A DNA stretch of 64,000 nucleotides, taken from Serpula lacrymans var. lacrymans S7.9 (Eukaryota > Basidiomycota > Agaricomycetes > Boletales > Serpulaceae). Positions 10,252-21,041 of this stretch are shown piece after piece (the first letter of the stretch is position 1; each line of letters opens with the position of its first letter). The notes beneath the pieces were generated by a model, which did not search any database, was not told the origin of the DNA, and was given only the letters and a program-made list of their open reading frames with translations. A program made the translations under genes and the position numbers. Location of the stretch: contig NW_006763295.1 in the NCBI RefSeq assembly GCF_000218685.1, positions 124,001 to 188,000 on the forward strand. Reading direction: 5' to 3'.

Positions 10252-10782
10252 CTAGTCCAAATCCGACAGTTCCATGGCCTTACCAACGGACTGGTTGTGT
10301 TGGACCACCTGGTTAAACGAGGGAGGGAGAGGAGTAGTCCCAATTTGGAACAAGTGAGTCCCAGGCAGCGTGTGGTAGGTGTAGCTGTAGTGAAGACAAT
10401 GGACAAAAGATAAGAATGGGACAGCGATGAACATGGGCGACGCAAGGGGATGAACCTTCTCCAGCTCAAAAACTACCCACCCACGCTCCAACCAGGCAAG
10501 GCGAGCGACCGATGTTTTGATAGTATATGGTGGTAGATTGATGTCATAAAGATGGACCTGTTGCCCTATTTGAACCGGCCGCCGGGGCTTTGCTGATATC
10601 AGCAGTGGCACATGGTAGTCAACGGATCGGCAACGGAAGCGGATAGGAAGTGGTGACATCAGAAATGGTGGGGGAGCAAAGAAGACGAGGAGGAGGAGGG
10701 TGGAGGTGACGAGGAGGTAAACTAAAATGGGGATCCAGAAATGACCGTCGGGTGAGAATAAAGACGAGAGTAAGGGACCCAT
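10252..10782 (-). CDS. U3-encoded membrane-like protein, copy 1
   Basis: An open frame of 176 codons starts at an ATG in a strong Kozak context (CCCACCATGG). A hydrophobic stretch at residues about 13-40 (Trp-Ile-Pro, then Thr-Ser-Thr-Leu-rich, then Ala-Pro-Pro-Pro) looks like one membrane-spanning helix. The remainder is soluble-looking with a conserved R-F-R-C-R-S-V-D-Y-H-V-P-L segment. The frame extends upstream without a stop to 10977. Copy 2 (59336-59878) keeps the frame with about 17 substitutions and a 4-codon indel. I recognise no family. It lies upstream of the LTR TATA box, so expression would need a promoter further upstream, or the 3' LTR copy of a genomic transcript. Confidence 0.45.
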   Translation of the reverse strand: MGPLLSSLFSPDGHFWIPILVYLLVTSTLLLLVFFAPPPFLMSPLPIRFRCRSVDYHVPLLISAKPRRPVQIGQQVHLYDINLPPYTIKTSVARLAWLERGWVVFELEKVHPLASPMFIAVPFLSFVHCLHYSYTYHTLPGTHLFQIGTTPLPPSFNQVVQHNQSVGKAMELSDLD

Positions 10783-11093
10783 GGTGGGGCTAGGCAAAGG
10801 AAGGGAAGTGAAGGAAACGACAAAAGCGAGGGCACAATGCAATGTGTAGCCAGTGGCGACGCAAAAATTTGCCGAAATGCCGAAATGCGGAAAGTACCGA
10901 ATGGAAAAGCAAAGGTAAGCGTGACTGGATTGCCTAATAGAGGTGGTGCTGATCAGCCACAAGTTTGAAAAAGGCAATATTAATTACTATTCCATGTGGC
11001 ACTGTGCCTGTGTGGCGCAAAGGCGAGTCTTTTTGAATATTCGCTTCGTTATTGACACCTGTCCATGCTACCAATCAACTTTGGTGCATGACA

Positions 11094-12130
11094 CCGCCAC
11101 AAACCTGGCCATCACATTATTGTTGCACTGGCAGTTTCTGTTGATGATATGCTTATTGCCACTAGTAATAAAGCTGCTATTGAAGCATTCAAGGCTGGTA
11201 TCAAACATGAATATGAAATTTCTGACCTAGGTGATGTTCACTGGTTATTAGGCGTAGAAATTATTCGAGATCAAAAAATGCAAACTACCACACTCTGCCA
11301 GCAGGTCTTTATTGATTCGATTCTCACAAAATTCAAAATGTCAGATTGAAAACCGGTCACAACACCCATGGAGCCTGGACTTCTATTTGACAATCTAACA
11401 TCTCAAAATTTGGATAATACACAACAATTTCTGTACCGAGAAGCAATAGGATCACTCATGTATCCTGCTTTATGCATGAGACCTGACCTTTTATTTGCAG
11501 TATTGTATTGTCACTCTATTGTTTCCTACAAAATCCTAAACAGATACATTGGGAAGCAGTAAAACAAGTACTACGGTATCCCACAGGGATGTGAGACTTC
11601 CACTTAGTCATGGGCAGTAACATCGAAGGACTTGTTGGCTTTACTGACACTGATTTTGCTTCACACACCAACACTTCCACAAAACCTCTTGCTCATCCGG
11701 AACTTCAAATTTTTATTAAGGTCATGGGGTTGAGTTTGGTTTGAGGGGATGTCTTGACATAGTAAGAAGTTATATCTACACTATATGTTGAACTACTAAT
11801 ACTTTACAATGTTTCCTTTGCACAACTTCCATTATCTTCATTTATACTTACACTTTGCGCTTTTCTAAACATCACATAAACATCAGACTTTGAAACACTG
11901 GCACAAAAAGTTGGACATGTCTTTCTCAACACCTCAGTCTTGACAATAATAGACTGAAGTATGCATAACATTCACTACAGATTTATATCAATCACTAACA
12001 AATACCTTACAGTCGTTCATTCAATAGAACTAGTCTTTATAATAATAGACTGAGTCTTTCATTTGAAAGACATTGTCTAGTGCATCATTTGGTCAAGCCT
12101 GGAAGTCAAGCCTTAGGAAGGGGTAGTGCT
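11094..12130 (+). pseudogene. Ty1/copia pol remnant (RT to RNase H)
   Basis: The plus strand encodes the second half of a copia reverse transcriptase (SVDDMLIA, then a Y-E-I-S-D-L-G-D-V-H-W-L-L-G block). After it come the connection (REAIGSLMY, RPDLLFAV), the HWEAVKQVLRYL segment and RNase H pieces (FTDTDFASHTN). Stops and frame changes are frequent (TGA at 11347, shifts near 11510 and 11580). A KHI-H-Y-R-F-I-like trace and a purine tract (GGAAGGGGTAGTGC, about 12117-12130) mark the 3' end. The 5' side is cut abruptly by the ORF-bearing LTR at 11093. Confidence 0.75.
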
Positions 12131-12246
12131 ATGATACACAATGTTCGGACCTTCAACTTTCATTCTCCTACTTAACTTCCTTTCTCATGTTGGACACTTG
12201 TGCCATGCAACACTTTTCTTCCTTGTATTATTAGTTACAACTCTCT
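12131..12246 (+). repeat. Probable start of copia 3' LTR
   Basis: Sequence beginning TGATACACAATG directly follows the purine tract of the copia remnant, the expected position of a 3' LTR. It is interrupted at 12247 by an inverted LTR of another family; part of its continuation may lie after 21090. Confidence 0.35.
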
Positions 12247-12844
12247 TGTCAGGCAATGAATATGAAGCTATATTACAACAACTAATGTCAGGCCAGGTTC
12301 TTGAAGATAAGACAATGGAGCTAAGTAGAGAGTTGCTGAAGAGTATGAGTATAAACATGAATCCAAACTAATATTTAACTATTTAACTAAGGAATGAATA
12401 TATCAAGTATCTACCCTTTATATAGTGAACAGTGATGGTCAGACCAAAAGAAAAAAAGATAAGAAAAGTGGTCTGACCATATAACTAATCAATAAGAAAA
12501 AGAGGAAGAAGTGGTGTGATCTATTGTAATTACTGAACATGTGGGAAAGGTTCTTGGTAAAGGATGTGCAATTGGCTGGATCAGTAACCCCATGGGAAGG
12601 TGCTGAGTCACAGTCTATATTGCTAATTAATCTTTCACCAATGTATTCCCACACACAGCTCACGATCAGAGCTATGCTATTGGAATATCTTCTTATGAAC
12701 AAGAGAAGAACCTCCTATGTTGTAAGTATAATAGAATGCAAGTACACAAGGAAAGTAAAATGAAATGAGTAGGAGAGTTCCTGCAGTAACTTCCAATCTG
12801 ATAGCCAGAGGAGTAACTGGGAATGATTGAGAGAGCCAAGACAT
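12247..12844 (-). repeat. Older gypsy LTR, 3' part, split by element A
   Basis: Read on the minus strand, this segment is homologous along its length to the LTR of element A. Matches include the paired GGTCAGACCA / GGTCTGACCAT blocks, the ATCCAAACTAATATT segment and the terminal CTGACA. It is clearly diverged. The remaining 5' piece lies at 21042-21090, so element A jumped into it. Confidence 0.75.
12840..12844 (+). repeat. Target site duplication of element A, left
   Basis: GACAT directly precedes the TGTGAGG start of the 5' LTR and is repeated directly after the 3' LTR at 21042-21046. Confidence 0.9.
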
Positions 12845-13472
12845 TGTGAGGAATCGATTTTTCTTATCGCATTCCCGTCATGTCGTGGTTAGCAGATTCG
12901 ATCCCCATCACTCCTCTTGCCCTTGGACTAGAGATTACAGCTGGTGTCTTATTACTTTTATCATTTTTCTTCTTATTCTCTCTTCACACTCACGTTCTAT
13001 CGTACCTACAACGAGGTAGACTCGTTGTCGACCCTCAAGAAGATATCCAGATGACATAGCCACGATTCAGTGCTATGTCTGGGAATACTTCGGAGGAATA
13101 TTGATAAGCGAAGAAGGTAGTGAATCAGCGCCTTCTCATGGGCTTACTGATACAGCCAATCGCATATCCCTTACCAATACGTTTTCTGATACGATTAGTA
13201 AACACGATAGATCGGACCACTTCCTCCCTTTTTTCTTATTGGTTAGTTAGCTGGTCAGACCACTTTCTCAGTAGTTCCCTTTCTCGGTCTGACCATCGCC
13301 GTTCACTATATAGAGAAGTATATACTCAATGTATTGTTCTCTAGTTCAATATTAGTTTGGATTTGCGCTCTTACCGATACTCTTCATTCTCATACTCTGA
13401 TTCACCGCCTTCAAGGAAGGACTTGACCAGACATTGAGCTTTGTTATATAGCTTCGTATTTGTTGCCTGACA
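12845..13472 (+). repeat. 5' LTR of element A
   Basis: 628 bases, TGTGAGG...CTGACA, identical to 20414-21041. A TATATAG core near 13307-13313 is the likely promoter. The 74-codon frame in it is present in both LTRs only because the LTRs are identical. Confidence 0.95.
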
Positions 13473-13719
13473 AAATATTGAACTCACCTACCTCGAATCC
13501 TTTTCCAGAGCCCCTCTTTGGAAAACCGTTTCCTTACACCCTGAAAAAGACTGTCGTTGCCACTGCACCGGTCTAAAAACTTCATCATCACCTTCTCCAC
13601 CTCTCTACCATCCCTATCGTTCTCCTCACTATCCACCCCACTACACCTATTGTCGTTCAGTCTTCTCAAACTGGACGCCTTCTCTACCATCACCGCTCTC
13701 GTCCAATTCTTCGCGTTCT

Positions 13720-15193
13720 TTGCCATCATCAGATACCTACAAACCGGACTCGTCAGCGACGTTGTATACCTCCATCGTGTCTACCTCCCAACAGCTCTCA
13801 GAAGAGTGGGTATCAGAAGCGGACCGCAGACACCAGAGAGATTTCCTCGCAGCTCTCAACAAACCGCTCCCGGTCCTCCCCGTCCCTACCGAAGCCCATA
13901 CTCCAGACGTGGAAGGAACGGTCGAACAGATCACTGAGTTGTATCAAGACTCCTCTGCTTCGTCTTCACCAATTGATCCGATCGAGGATATCATCCTCGA
14001 CATAAACGACGCACTCGCTCTCACCCAATCCATCTTTTACCATTCCGCCATCTGTAGGAGAAATTCTCGCAGTCTCGAGGAGATACTCCAACATCTCCGA
14101 CAGAGCACGGAGAGAACTTTTAATCTTCATATCCCTGCGGCACGAACAAATTCCGTTGATAGACTACTTCGAGAGCCTAGTACGCCCGAGTTACGAGAAC
14201 ACTCAGAGGGTTAAGCTTTTGAAAGGAATAGCCAACGTACAGGAACGAAACCTGCAACTTATTTCGCAGAGCCACATCCCAGATCTCCTCGATCTTTATC
14301 GAATCCGCCCTCTCATTTTTCCAGACATACCCAGCCGCCTCCTCCCTTACGACTTCGAACACACCTTGCTTTGCGGCATTGTGTTAAGGAAGAGGCCTAA
14401 CGAGGAACCTACCTACGATATCCCGTCCTCATTTTTTACATCGGACTACTACGACACCTACTCCGCCTCTCCTGTCAGTTACCAACCCATCCAGTACTTC
14501 TGCATCGGCAATCATCTGGACCACCTTTCTATTGTCCAATATCTGACACGACTTCGCCGAACTCTCTACCTCCCAGAAGTCCAAGATCTTGACGCATTCG
14601 GGCCGCGGTTTGGTCTTCAACACAGCACTTCTATTATAATCGTCACGCCCTCTACTAAAGATCATATTCGACGAGTTGTTGCTGCATTAGCACGATTTGA
14701 TCAGCTCATCGCGACTGCTCAGAGGAAATCCCGTGACGGAGAAGACTACACGACCGAAATCGACAACATTCGACACGTTTCAGAATACGTCGACGAATAT
14801 TACTGGATCCTAGAAATCCTCACTCCATTTGTTGTTAACCAACAATCTGATCACCCCGAACGTTTCATTGTTACAGTACTCCAAAGCGATTTCTGGGCCG
14901 TTATCAACCATAGCTCACGAACTCGTATCTATTCGCAGTACTCTTACACCTACCAAGGTCGGAGAGGAGAAGCACCGCTCATCCCGTCGGTTGAACAACT
15001 TTTTGCACCTTGTGCAGAAAGGATAGAACGAGAAACAGGAAGTTCATTAACAGATATACTCGGGGGAGAATCTAGCAGCGAAACCGAGTCGGAAAGTGAA
15101 GAGTCTACTCAAAACGTAGAATACTGGAGACCCCGAGAAGCAGAAGGAGGAGACTTCCCTAGTAACTTTACGTTTGACCCAGACTTTGAGTAA
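13720..15193 (+). CDS. Extra ORF upstream of gag in element A
   Basis: Two overlapping open frames fill the region between the 5' LTR and gag. Frame 1 runs 13720-14214 from an ATG (164 codons). Frame 2, +1 relative to it, is open from 14006 to the TAA at 15191-15193. Together they could give a product of about 450-490 residues if joined by a +1 shift or an unseen splice. The C-terminus is acidic and serine-rich (SSSETESESEES). No zinc knuckle or enzymatic motif is seen and the family was not recognised. Typical gypsy elements start with gag here, so this is an additional protein, an N-terminal gag extension, or captured sequence. Because the LTRs are identical, extensive decay is unlikely. 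Confidence 0.5.
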
Positions 15194-15446
15194 ATAAAAA
15201 GGACTCGTTATCTAACCCGTTGAAAATCTGGAGCCCTATCGAGAACCCCGTCCTCTGGTCACTCCCGACACACCTCCCCCACAATCTCTAGGAGCTGCTG
15301 CAGAAGCTCTAGAACCCGACGATCTGTATCAGTCAACAGGACCGGAAGACTTTCCTCCCCCGCCTCCGACTCCAGAACCCGAAAACCAACCCGACGATTG
15401 GTTCGATCAGGAATCTTTAGACCTTGAACCTGATCTAGCGGCAGCA

Positions 15447-16508
15447 ATGGCCGACGAAACAAATCAAGGAAGCAAAGCTGTCCTTGCCACCCCTCCATTC
15501 GAATTCATCGGTAAAAAGGAAACATACGTTGACTGGAAGAACGCTTTAGCAAATTACTTTTTCGCCTATCCCAGAAGTTTCCAAACCAACTCCTCCAAAA
15601 TCCTCTTTGCACTATCCCGAATCTCGTCCGATAAAGCCAATGACGCCTGTCATACATGGAAGGCGAACTTCAACAACAAAACCGCAGTGCTAGGAGACTT
15701 ATTTGCACCGCGAAATTGGGGAACTATCTCAGAATTCATCAAGGAATTAGATAACGAATTCCTGGACCCCCATCTCAAGTTGAAAGCAGAGATTGCCCTT
15801 CACGATTACGAACAACGAGAGATGACGGTAGACGCATATTTCGGAGGACTCGAATCCAAACTTATGGAAGCGGGATTACCACCAGACGCAGATGAAAGTT
15901 ATCCGTTCATTCACAGTATTCTTCGCCGCAACCTCTCCTAGTTCCTTCGTGATCGTATCTCGCAACAGGAAAACCTACCCACCACGTACTTAGAGTGGAG
16001 GGCAGCGGCAAGGAAATGGGAACAGCGAAATGAAGAGCTTAATCTGGAAAGGAGGAGAGATAAACCACCTCAACAAAGGCTGCCAACTCAGTACCAACGA
16101 TATCAACCGCGCTATCAGCAGAACCAAGGCTACCCTCCACCACAGCATCAACAGACAGTACCGCGAACAGAGACGCGAAGACCACGATATATCCAACAGC
16201 GACCGTATTATACTCTATCTCATAAACCACCGCCCCAGAATGCAGTCCATCCAAACACAGCAGGAACGTTTGGAGGATCAGGTGTACCTATGGAGATTGG
16301 GAGTTCCAACACGCAAAGACAACATCGGCCCAACCCGAATGTTACTTGTTACAATTGTGGCGAACGAGGCCACATTGCTAGAAATTGCCCACATGGAAAG
16401 ATGGCAATACGATATATGGAAACGGAGGAAACCAAAGACACTCCCACTACATCGTCATTAAAAGAAATCGAAGCACCCCCGAAGGATTTTCAGAAAGGTC
16501 AGGAGTAA
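15447..16508 (+). CDS. Gag of element A (in-frame TAG)
   Basis: The frame starting at ATG 15447 (also open upstream to about 15208) encodes a retrotransposon Gag core. It includes an F-I-G-K-K-E-T-Y-V-D-W-K start, a helical capsid-like region to residue about 165, a Gln/Arg-rich linker, and one CCHC zinc knuckle (CYNCGERGHIARNC) near 16348-16390. One TAG at 15939-15941 interrupts it; everything after is in the same frame to the TAA at 16508. The 3' end overlaps pol by 124 bases in another frame, so pol would be made by a -1 shift. The TAG may be a fresh lesion or a read-through site. Confidence 0.8.
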
Positions 16509-19500
16509 GCACGGACTCTCTGACCCGGAATGTTGTATTTAACCCTCGTACATTACCAACGACTGCAATAAAACGAGTTGATCAACATCTACGTGCTGTA
16601 ACCGAAACCTACGCGAAGCCACATTCACCGGAATGGTTGGCCAGACGAATCAAAGACCAGAAACCAGAAAGAGCAAGAGCTCTGTTACGAAACTGGGCCC
16701 ATAAAGATCACTACGAGCATATCACCCTGCAGGCGATACAGATGCTAAGGAACCACGACGAAGAGAACATTATAGAACGCATCCATGCTTACACCTCGCC
16801 GCACCACCCTACGTCAAAACGAAGCCTCCATATCATTTCTCAAGTCACTACCATAGACGACAGACAGACATTCACCGTCCCAACCCTTATCGACTCTGGT
16901 TGCACCAACTCGGTTATCGATCGAAGCCTGGTTGACAAGTATACCCTCAATACTACGCCTCTGCCCGTCCCTCTTGACGCTGCAGGAGCCGATGGTCGAT
17001 CCCAGAAAGTAACACACTATGTCACTCTTCACATCAATGTGAAAGGGAAAGAACATTTGATAGACGTCATCGTAGCATCTCTACTTTCACCACGCATACT
17101 GCTTGGATACGACTGGTTGATACTGACGAATCCAACAATTGATTGGCGGACCAACAAGATTACCTTCCCTGCTGATGATCCGGAGTATCATCCTGAAGAA
17201 GGGGATAAAGTTCTAGCCGTCGATCTTGAAACACGAATTATGGAGATAACACAGCTAGAATTGAACGCATTTGCCACTAAAAGTCAACAAATCGCCGAAT
17301 CCTCCGAAAAGGCAAAGTCAAAGCTTACTTTCCGAGATGTCGTTCCTCCAATCTACCATGAATTCGAACCCGTTTTCACCAAAGAATCATTTGACAAACT
17401 TCCCCCGAAACGTCCTTGGGACCATGCAATTGAGTTAATACCAGAGGCTAATGGTCTTGACTGCAAAACGTACCCTCTTAGCCGAGACGAACAACACCAT
17501 CTAGACGAATTCCTTAACGAAAATCTAACAAGTGGACGGATTCGAGTATCCAAATCACCTTACGCATCACCATTCTTCTTTATCAAAAAGAAAGATGGCT
17601 CACTACGCCCTGTCCAAGATTATCGCAAGCTGAATGAGCTTACCATAAAGAATCGCTACACCCTCCCCCTCATATCCGAACTCATCGATAAACTCAAAGG
17701 TGCCAATTACTTCACGAAACTAGACGTACGATGGGGATACAACAACGTCCGAATCCAAGAAGGAGACGAACACAAAGCCGCTTTCAGGACCAATCGCGGC
17801 CTGTTCGAACCCCTCGTCATGTTTTTCGGACTTACCAACTCGCCAGCAACCTTCCAGACCATGATGGACCACCTCCTAAGAGAACTGATCACGGAAGGAA
17901 AAGTTATTGTATATTTAGACGATATTATGATCTTCACGGAAACACTCGAAGAACATCGTCAAATAGTCACCAAAGTCCTCCATATCCTGCAACAAAATCA
18001 GTTGTATCTTAAACCAGAAAAGTGCGAATTCGAGAAACAGGAAGTCGAGTATTTAGGCATGATCATCTCCAAAGACACTATCCGTATGGACCCGTTAAAA
18101 GTCGCAGCGGTCGCTGACTGGCCCGCACCAAAGAATAAAAGAGAACTCCAATCATTCTTAGGGTTCTCCAATTTCTATCGACGATTTGTCAAAGACTACG
18201 GACGAATTGCGAAACCACTCACTGTGCTCACCGGAAAAGTTGACTGGACCTGGAAAGACGAACAAGAAACGTCCTTTGAAACATTGAAGAAAACGCTCAC
18301 TACTGACCCCACCCTTGCTATACCAAACGACGACGACCCATTCAAACTAGAGACCGACGCCTCTGACTTCGCTGTAGGAGCCGTCCTATCCCAGAAACAA
18401 AACGACAAATTCAGACCCATAGCATTCCTCTCGAAAGCCCTTACCCCTGCAGAACGGAACTATGAAATTTACGACAAAGAGATGCTCGCAGTCATGACGG
18501 CGTTAGATGAATGGCGACATCACCTTGTAGGATCGAAACACCCCTTCACCATCTTCACAGATCACCAAAACCTCCTCTACTTCCGTCAACCTCAGAAATA
18601 CAATCGACGCCAAGCTCGATGGTCATCCCAGCTTGCAGATTATAATTTTAAGATGGAACACGTCAAAGGAAATCAGAATACGAAGGCCGACCTGTTAAGC
18701 AGACGGATCGATCATCCTAAAGGCACAAACGATAACGAAGATCAGATACTTCTCCCAGACGTACATTTCGAATTATTTGACACCAACGAAGGATACCTAC
18801 CAGATATACGTCAAAGCTTCCAGAAACAAGACGAAGTAGTAAAGAAGAACTTGAAAGAGAAGCCGGATACCTGGAAGATGAAGGATAGGATCGTCTGGAT
18901 CAAGAGAGAGTCCGCGACGAGTTCCTACCCGATCCCTTTAGCTGACCGAGTATACGTTCCCCGAAATCACGAACTAAGGGCGCGAATATTGAAAGATCAT
19001 CACGACGAAGCCCTAGCCGGGCACCCAGGAGAAAGAACGATGTTTGAACGAGTAAACCGAGAGCTCTGGTGGCCAAGTCTTCGTACAGATATCAGACGGT
19101 ATGTACAAGGATGCGAGAGTTGTCAACGCACCAAGGCACATCGGACAAAGACTAACGCCCCTCTACACCCGAACCCGATACCAGATCGGCCTTGGCAGGT
19201 TATCACCACCGATCTCATAGGCGCATTACCGGAATCCAAGGGCTACACCGCCGTTCAGGTCTTTGTTGACCGATTTAGTAAAATGGCCCATTTCGTCCCC
19301 ACCTTCGTCACTCTCGACTCGGCCGGTTATGCACGTCAACTCCGAGATAATGTAATACGACTCCACGGAATTCCTGAAAAGATCGTCTCCGATCGAGGTC
19401 CTCAATTCATGTCTCGATTCACAAAAGACTTCTACGACCTAATGGGGATAGCACCAGGCCTCTCTACAGGCTATCACCCTCAAACAGACGGACAATCCGA

Positions 19501-20401
19501 ACGGATCAACCAGGATCTAGAGCACTACCTCCGCGTTTTTATAAATCATCGACAAGATGACTGGGCAGACTGGCTCTCCATTGCTGAGTTTACATACAAC
19601 AACCACCTCCATACCGCAACGAATCAAACACCCTTCTTTTTGAACTATGGGTTACACCCAAGAACAAATATCACCACCACGTTGTCCCCTCGCTCCGCTT
19701 CTGCAGCAGAATTTAGCGAACAAATGAAAAAACTCCATGATATCACGAAATCCTCCCTTCTTGTAGCAAACGAGAATCTGAAGAAGTATTACGACCGTAA
19801 GAAATCCCCCTCCCGGGAGTACCAAGCTGGCGACAAAGTCTGGTTAGAAGGGCATAATATCACAACGGATAGACCAATGAAGAAATTAGATGATAAACGC
19901 TTCGGACCTTTCAAAGTCACCCAAAAGGTCGGACCTTCCGCATATCAACTCGACATCCCTAAAAGTTGGAAGTCCATTCACCCCATATTCAACGAAGCCA
20001 TCCTCTCACCATACCACCCTCCCGAATTCCTCAATCAACCAATTTCCTCGCGGCCACCACCCGAGATTGTGGAAGGAATAGACGAATACGAAGTAGAGAG
20101 TATAATCGCTTCCAGACCGACTAAACTGAAAGGTAGTAAGCTCGACTACCTAATTCACTGGCATGGTTATCCAGTCTCCGAACGCACTTGGGAACCCGAC
20201 ACCAATCTTACGCATGTCGCTGATTTACTCGCCACCTTCCACAAAACAAATCCCGCCGCCCCTCGTATTATTACCGCTTCTCTTCATTTCCGTCCTTACG
20301 AAAACTACACCGCCACTTCTAAACCGCCGATGCTTTTTGATTGGATTAGTAACAAGTTCCAAAGTGCCGCATCCGGACTCATGAGGACACGAGTCTTATA
20401 A
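16385..20401 (+). CDS. Pol of element A with chromodomain
   Basis: An uninterrupted 1338-codon frame that starts inside the gag overlap without an ATG of its own, so entry is by frameshift. Domains in order, by rough residue: aspartic protease (LIDSG, 171), reverse transcriptase (YLDD, 510), RNase H (TDASDFAVGAVL, 657), integrase HHCC finger (about 873-915, CESCQR) and integrase catalytic triad (TDLIG about 942, SDRGPQF about 1002, QSERINQ about 1040). The C-terminal chromodomain is at about 1233-1285 (EYEVESII, LIHWHGYP, TWEP). Chromodomain integrases steer chromoviruses to marked chromatin. All catalytic residues I can see are intact, so the enzyme set looks active. Confidence 0.95.
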   Translation: MPTWKDGNTIYGNGGNQRHSHYIVIKRNRSTPEGFSERSGVSTDSLTRNVVFNPRTLPTTAIKRVDQHLRAVTETYAKPHSPEWLARRIKDQKPERARALLRNWAHKDHYEHITLQAIQMLRNHDEENIIERIHAYTSPHHPTSKRSLHIISQVTTIDDRQTFTVPTLIDSGCTNSVIDRSLVDKYTLNTTPLPVPLDAAGADGRSQKVTHYVTLHINVKGKEHLIDVIVASLLSPRILLGYDWLILTNPTIDWRTNKITFPADDPEYHPEEGDKVLAVDLETRIMEITQLELNAFATKSQQIAESSEKAKSKLTFRDVVPPIYHEFEPVFTKESFDKLPPKRPWDHAIELIPEANGLDCKTYPLSRDEQHHLDEFLNENLTSGRIRVSKSPYASPFFFIKKKDGSLRPVQDYRKLNELTIKNRYTLPLISELIDKLKGANYFTKLDVRWGYNNVRIQEGDEHKAAFRTNRGLFEPLVMFFGLTNSPATFQTMMDHLLRELITEGKVIVYLDDIMIFTETLEEHRQIVTKVLHILQQNQLYLKPEKCEFEKQEVEYLGMIISKDTIRMDPLKVAAVADWPAPKNKRELQSFLGFSNFYRRFVKDYGRIAKPLTVLTGKVDWTWKDEQETSFETLKKTLTTDPTLAIPNDDDPFKLETDASDFAVGAVLSQKQNDKFRPIAFLSKALTPAERNYEIYDKEMLAVMTALDEWRHHLVGSKHPFTIFTDHQNLLYFRQPQKYNRRQARWSSQLADYNFKMEHVKGNQNTKADLLSRRIDHPKGTNDNEDQILLPDVHFELFDTNEGYLPDIRQSFQKQDEVVKKNLKEKPDTWKMKDRIVWIKRESATSSYPIPLADRVYVPRNHELRARILKDHHDEALAGHPGERTMFERVNRELWWPSLRTDIRRYVQGCESCQRTKAHRTKTNAPLHPNPIPDRPWQVITTDLIGALPESKGYTAVQVFVDRFSKMAHFVPTFVTLDSAGYARQLRDNVIRLHGIPEKIVSDRGPQFMSRFTKDFYDLMGIAPGLSTGYHPQTDGQSERINQDLEHYLRVFINHRQDDWADWLSIAEFTYNNHLHTATNQTPFFLNYGLHPRTNITTTLSPRSASAAEFSEQMKKLHDITKSSLLVANENLKKYYDRKKSPSREYQAGDKVWLEGHNITTDRPMKKLDDKRFGPFKVTQKVGPSAYQLDIPKSWKSIHPIFNEAILSPYHPPEFLNQPISSRPPPEIVEGIDEYEVESIIASRPTKLKGSKLDYLIHWHGYPVSERTWEPDTNLTHVADLLATFHKTNPAAPRIITASLHFRPYENYTATSKPPMLFDWISNKFQSAASGLMRTRVL

Positions 20402-20413
20402 AAGGGGAGCTAA

Positions 20414-21041
20414 TGTGAGGAATCGATTTTTCTTATCGCATTCCCGTCATGTCGTGGTTAGCAGATTCGATCCCCATCACTCCTCTTGCCCTTGGACTAG
20501 AGATTACAGCTGGTGTCTTATTACTTTTATCATTTTTCTTCTTATTCTCTCTTCACACTCACGTTCTATCGTACCTACAACGAGGTAGACTCGTTGTCGA
20601 CCCTCAAGAAGATATCCAGATGACATAGCCACGATTCAGTGCTATGTCTGGGAATACTTCGGAGGAATATTGATAAGCGAAGAAGGTAGTGAATCAGCGC
20701 CTTCTCATGGGCTTACTGATACAGCCAATCGCATATCCCTTACCAATACGTTTTCTGATACGATTAGTAAACACGATAGATCGGACCACTTCCTCCCTTT
20801 TTTCTTATTGGTTAGTTAGCTGGTCAGACCACTTTCTCAGTAGTTCCCTTTCTCGGTCTGACCATCGCCGTTCACTATATAGAGAAGTATATACTCAATG
20901 TATTGTTCTCTAGTTCAATATTAGTTTGGATTTGCGCTCTTACCGATACTCTTCATTCTCATACTCTGATTCACCGCCTTCAAGGAAGGACTTGACCAGA
21001 CATTGAGCTTTGTTATATAGCTTCGTATTTGTTGCCTGACA
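20414..21041 (+). repeat. 3' LTR of element A
   Basis: 628 bases, identical by eye to 12845-13472. It is preceded by a purine tract and followed by the GACAT target duplication at 21042-21046. Confidence 0.95.

Larger units (their letters stand above)
9269..11093 (-). mobile_element. ORF-bearing LTR-like repeat, copy 1
   Basis: A repeat of about 1.8 kb whose second copy lies at 52248-52388 plus 59216-60837. In its own orientation it starts TGTCATGCACC and ends either at CTAACA (plus position 9288) or at CGACA (9269), both TG...CA. It contains a TATA box (plus 9846-9853) about 550-600 bases from the 3' end, and upstream of that, in the U3 position, a 176-codon open frame. These properties fit a long LTR. 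It abuts the protease codons of element H on one side and a broken copia RT on the other, with no target duplication recognised. The copy lacks a partner LTR in the window. Confidence 0.65.
12845..21041 (+). mobile_element. Element A: recent Ty3/gypsy chromovirus
   Basis: An 8197-base LTR retrotransposon with two 628-base LTRs that I find identical, TG...CA ends, a 5-base duplication (GACAT) and a polypurine tract AAAAGGGGAGC just before the 3' LTR. Internal order is an extra upstream ORF (13720-15193), gag (about 15208-16508, with an in-frame TAG), then pol in the -1 frame (16385-20401) with protease, RT, RNase H, integrase and a C-terminal chromodomain. Identical LTRs imply a very recent insertion. 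It sits inside the LTR of an older relative in the opposite orientation. Confidence 0.95.

Noticed and set aside
11088..11097. Target duplication for the ORF-bearing repeat
   Set aside because: Flanks on the two sides (CCGCC versus TCGTT or GCAGT) do not match in copy 1, nor do those of copy 2.
13120..13344. 74-codon frame repeated at 20689-20913
   Set aside because: Present twice only because the two LTRs of element A are identical; no start context or motif supports a gene.
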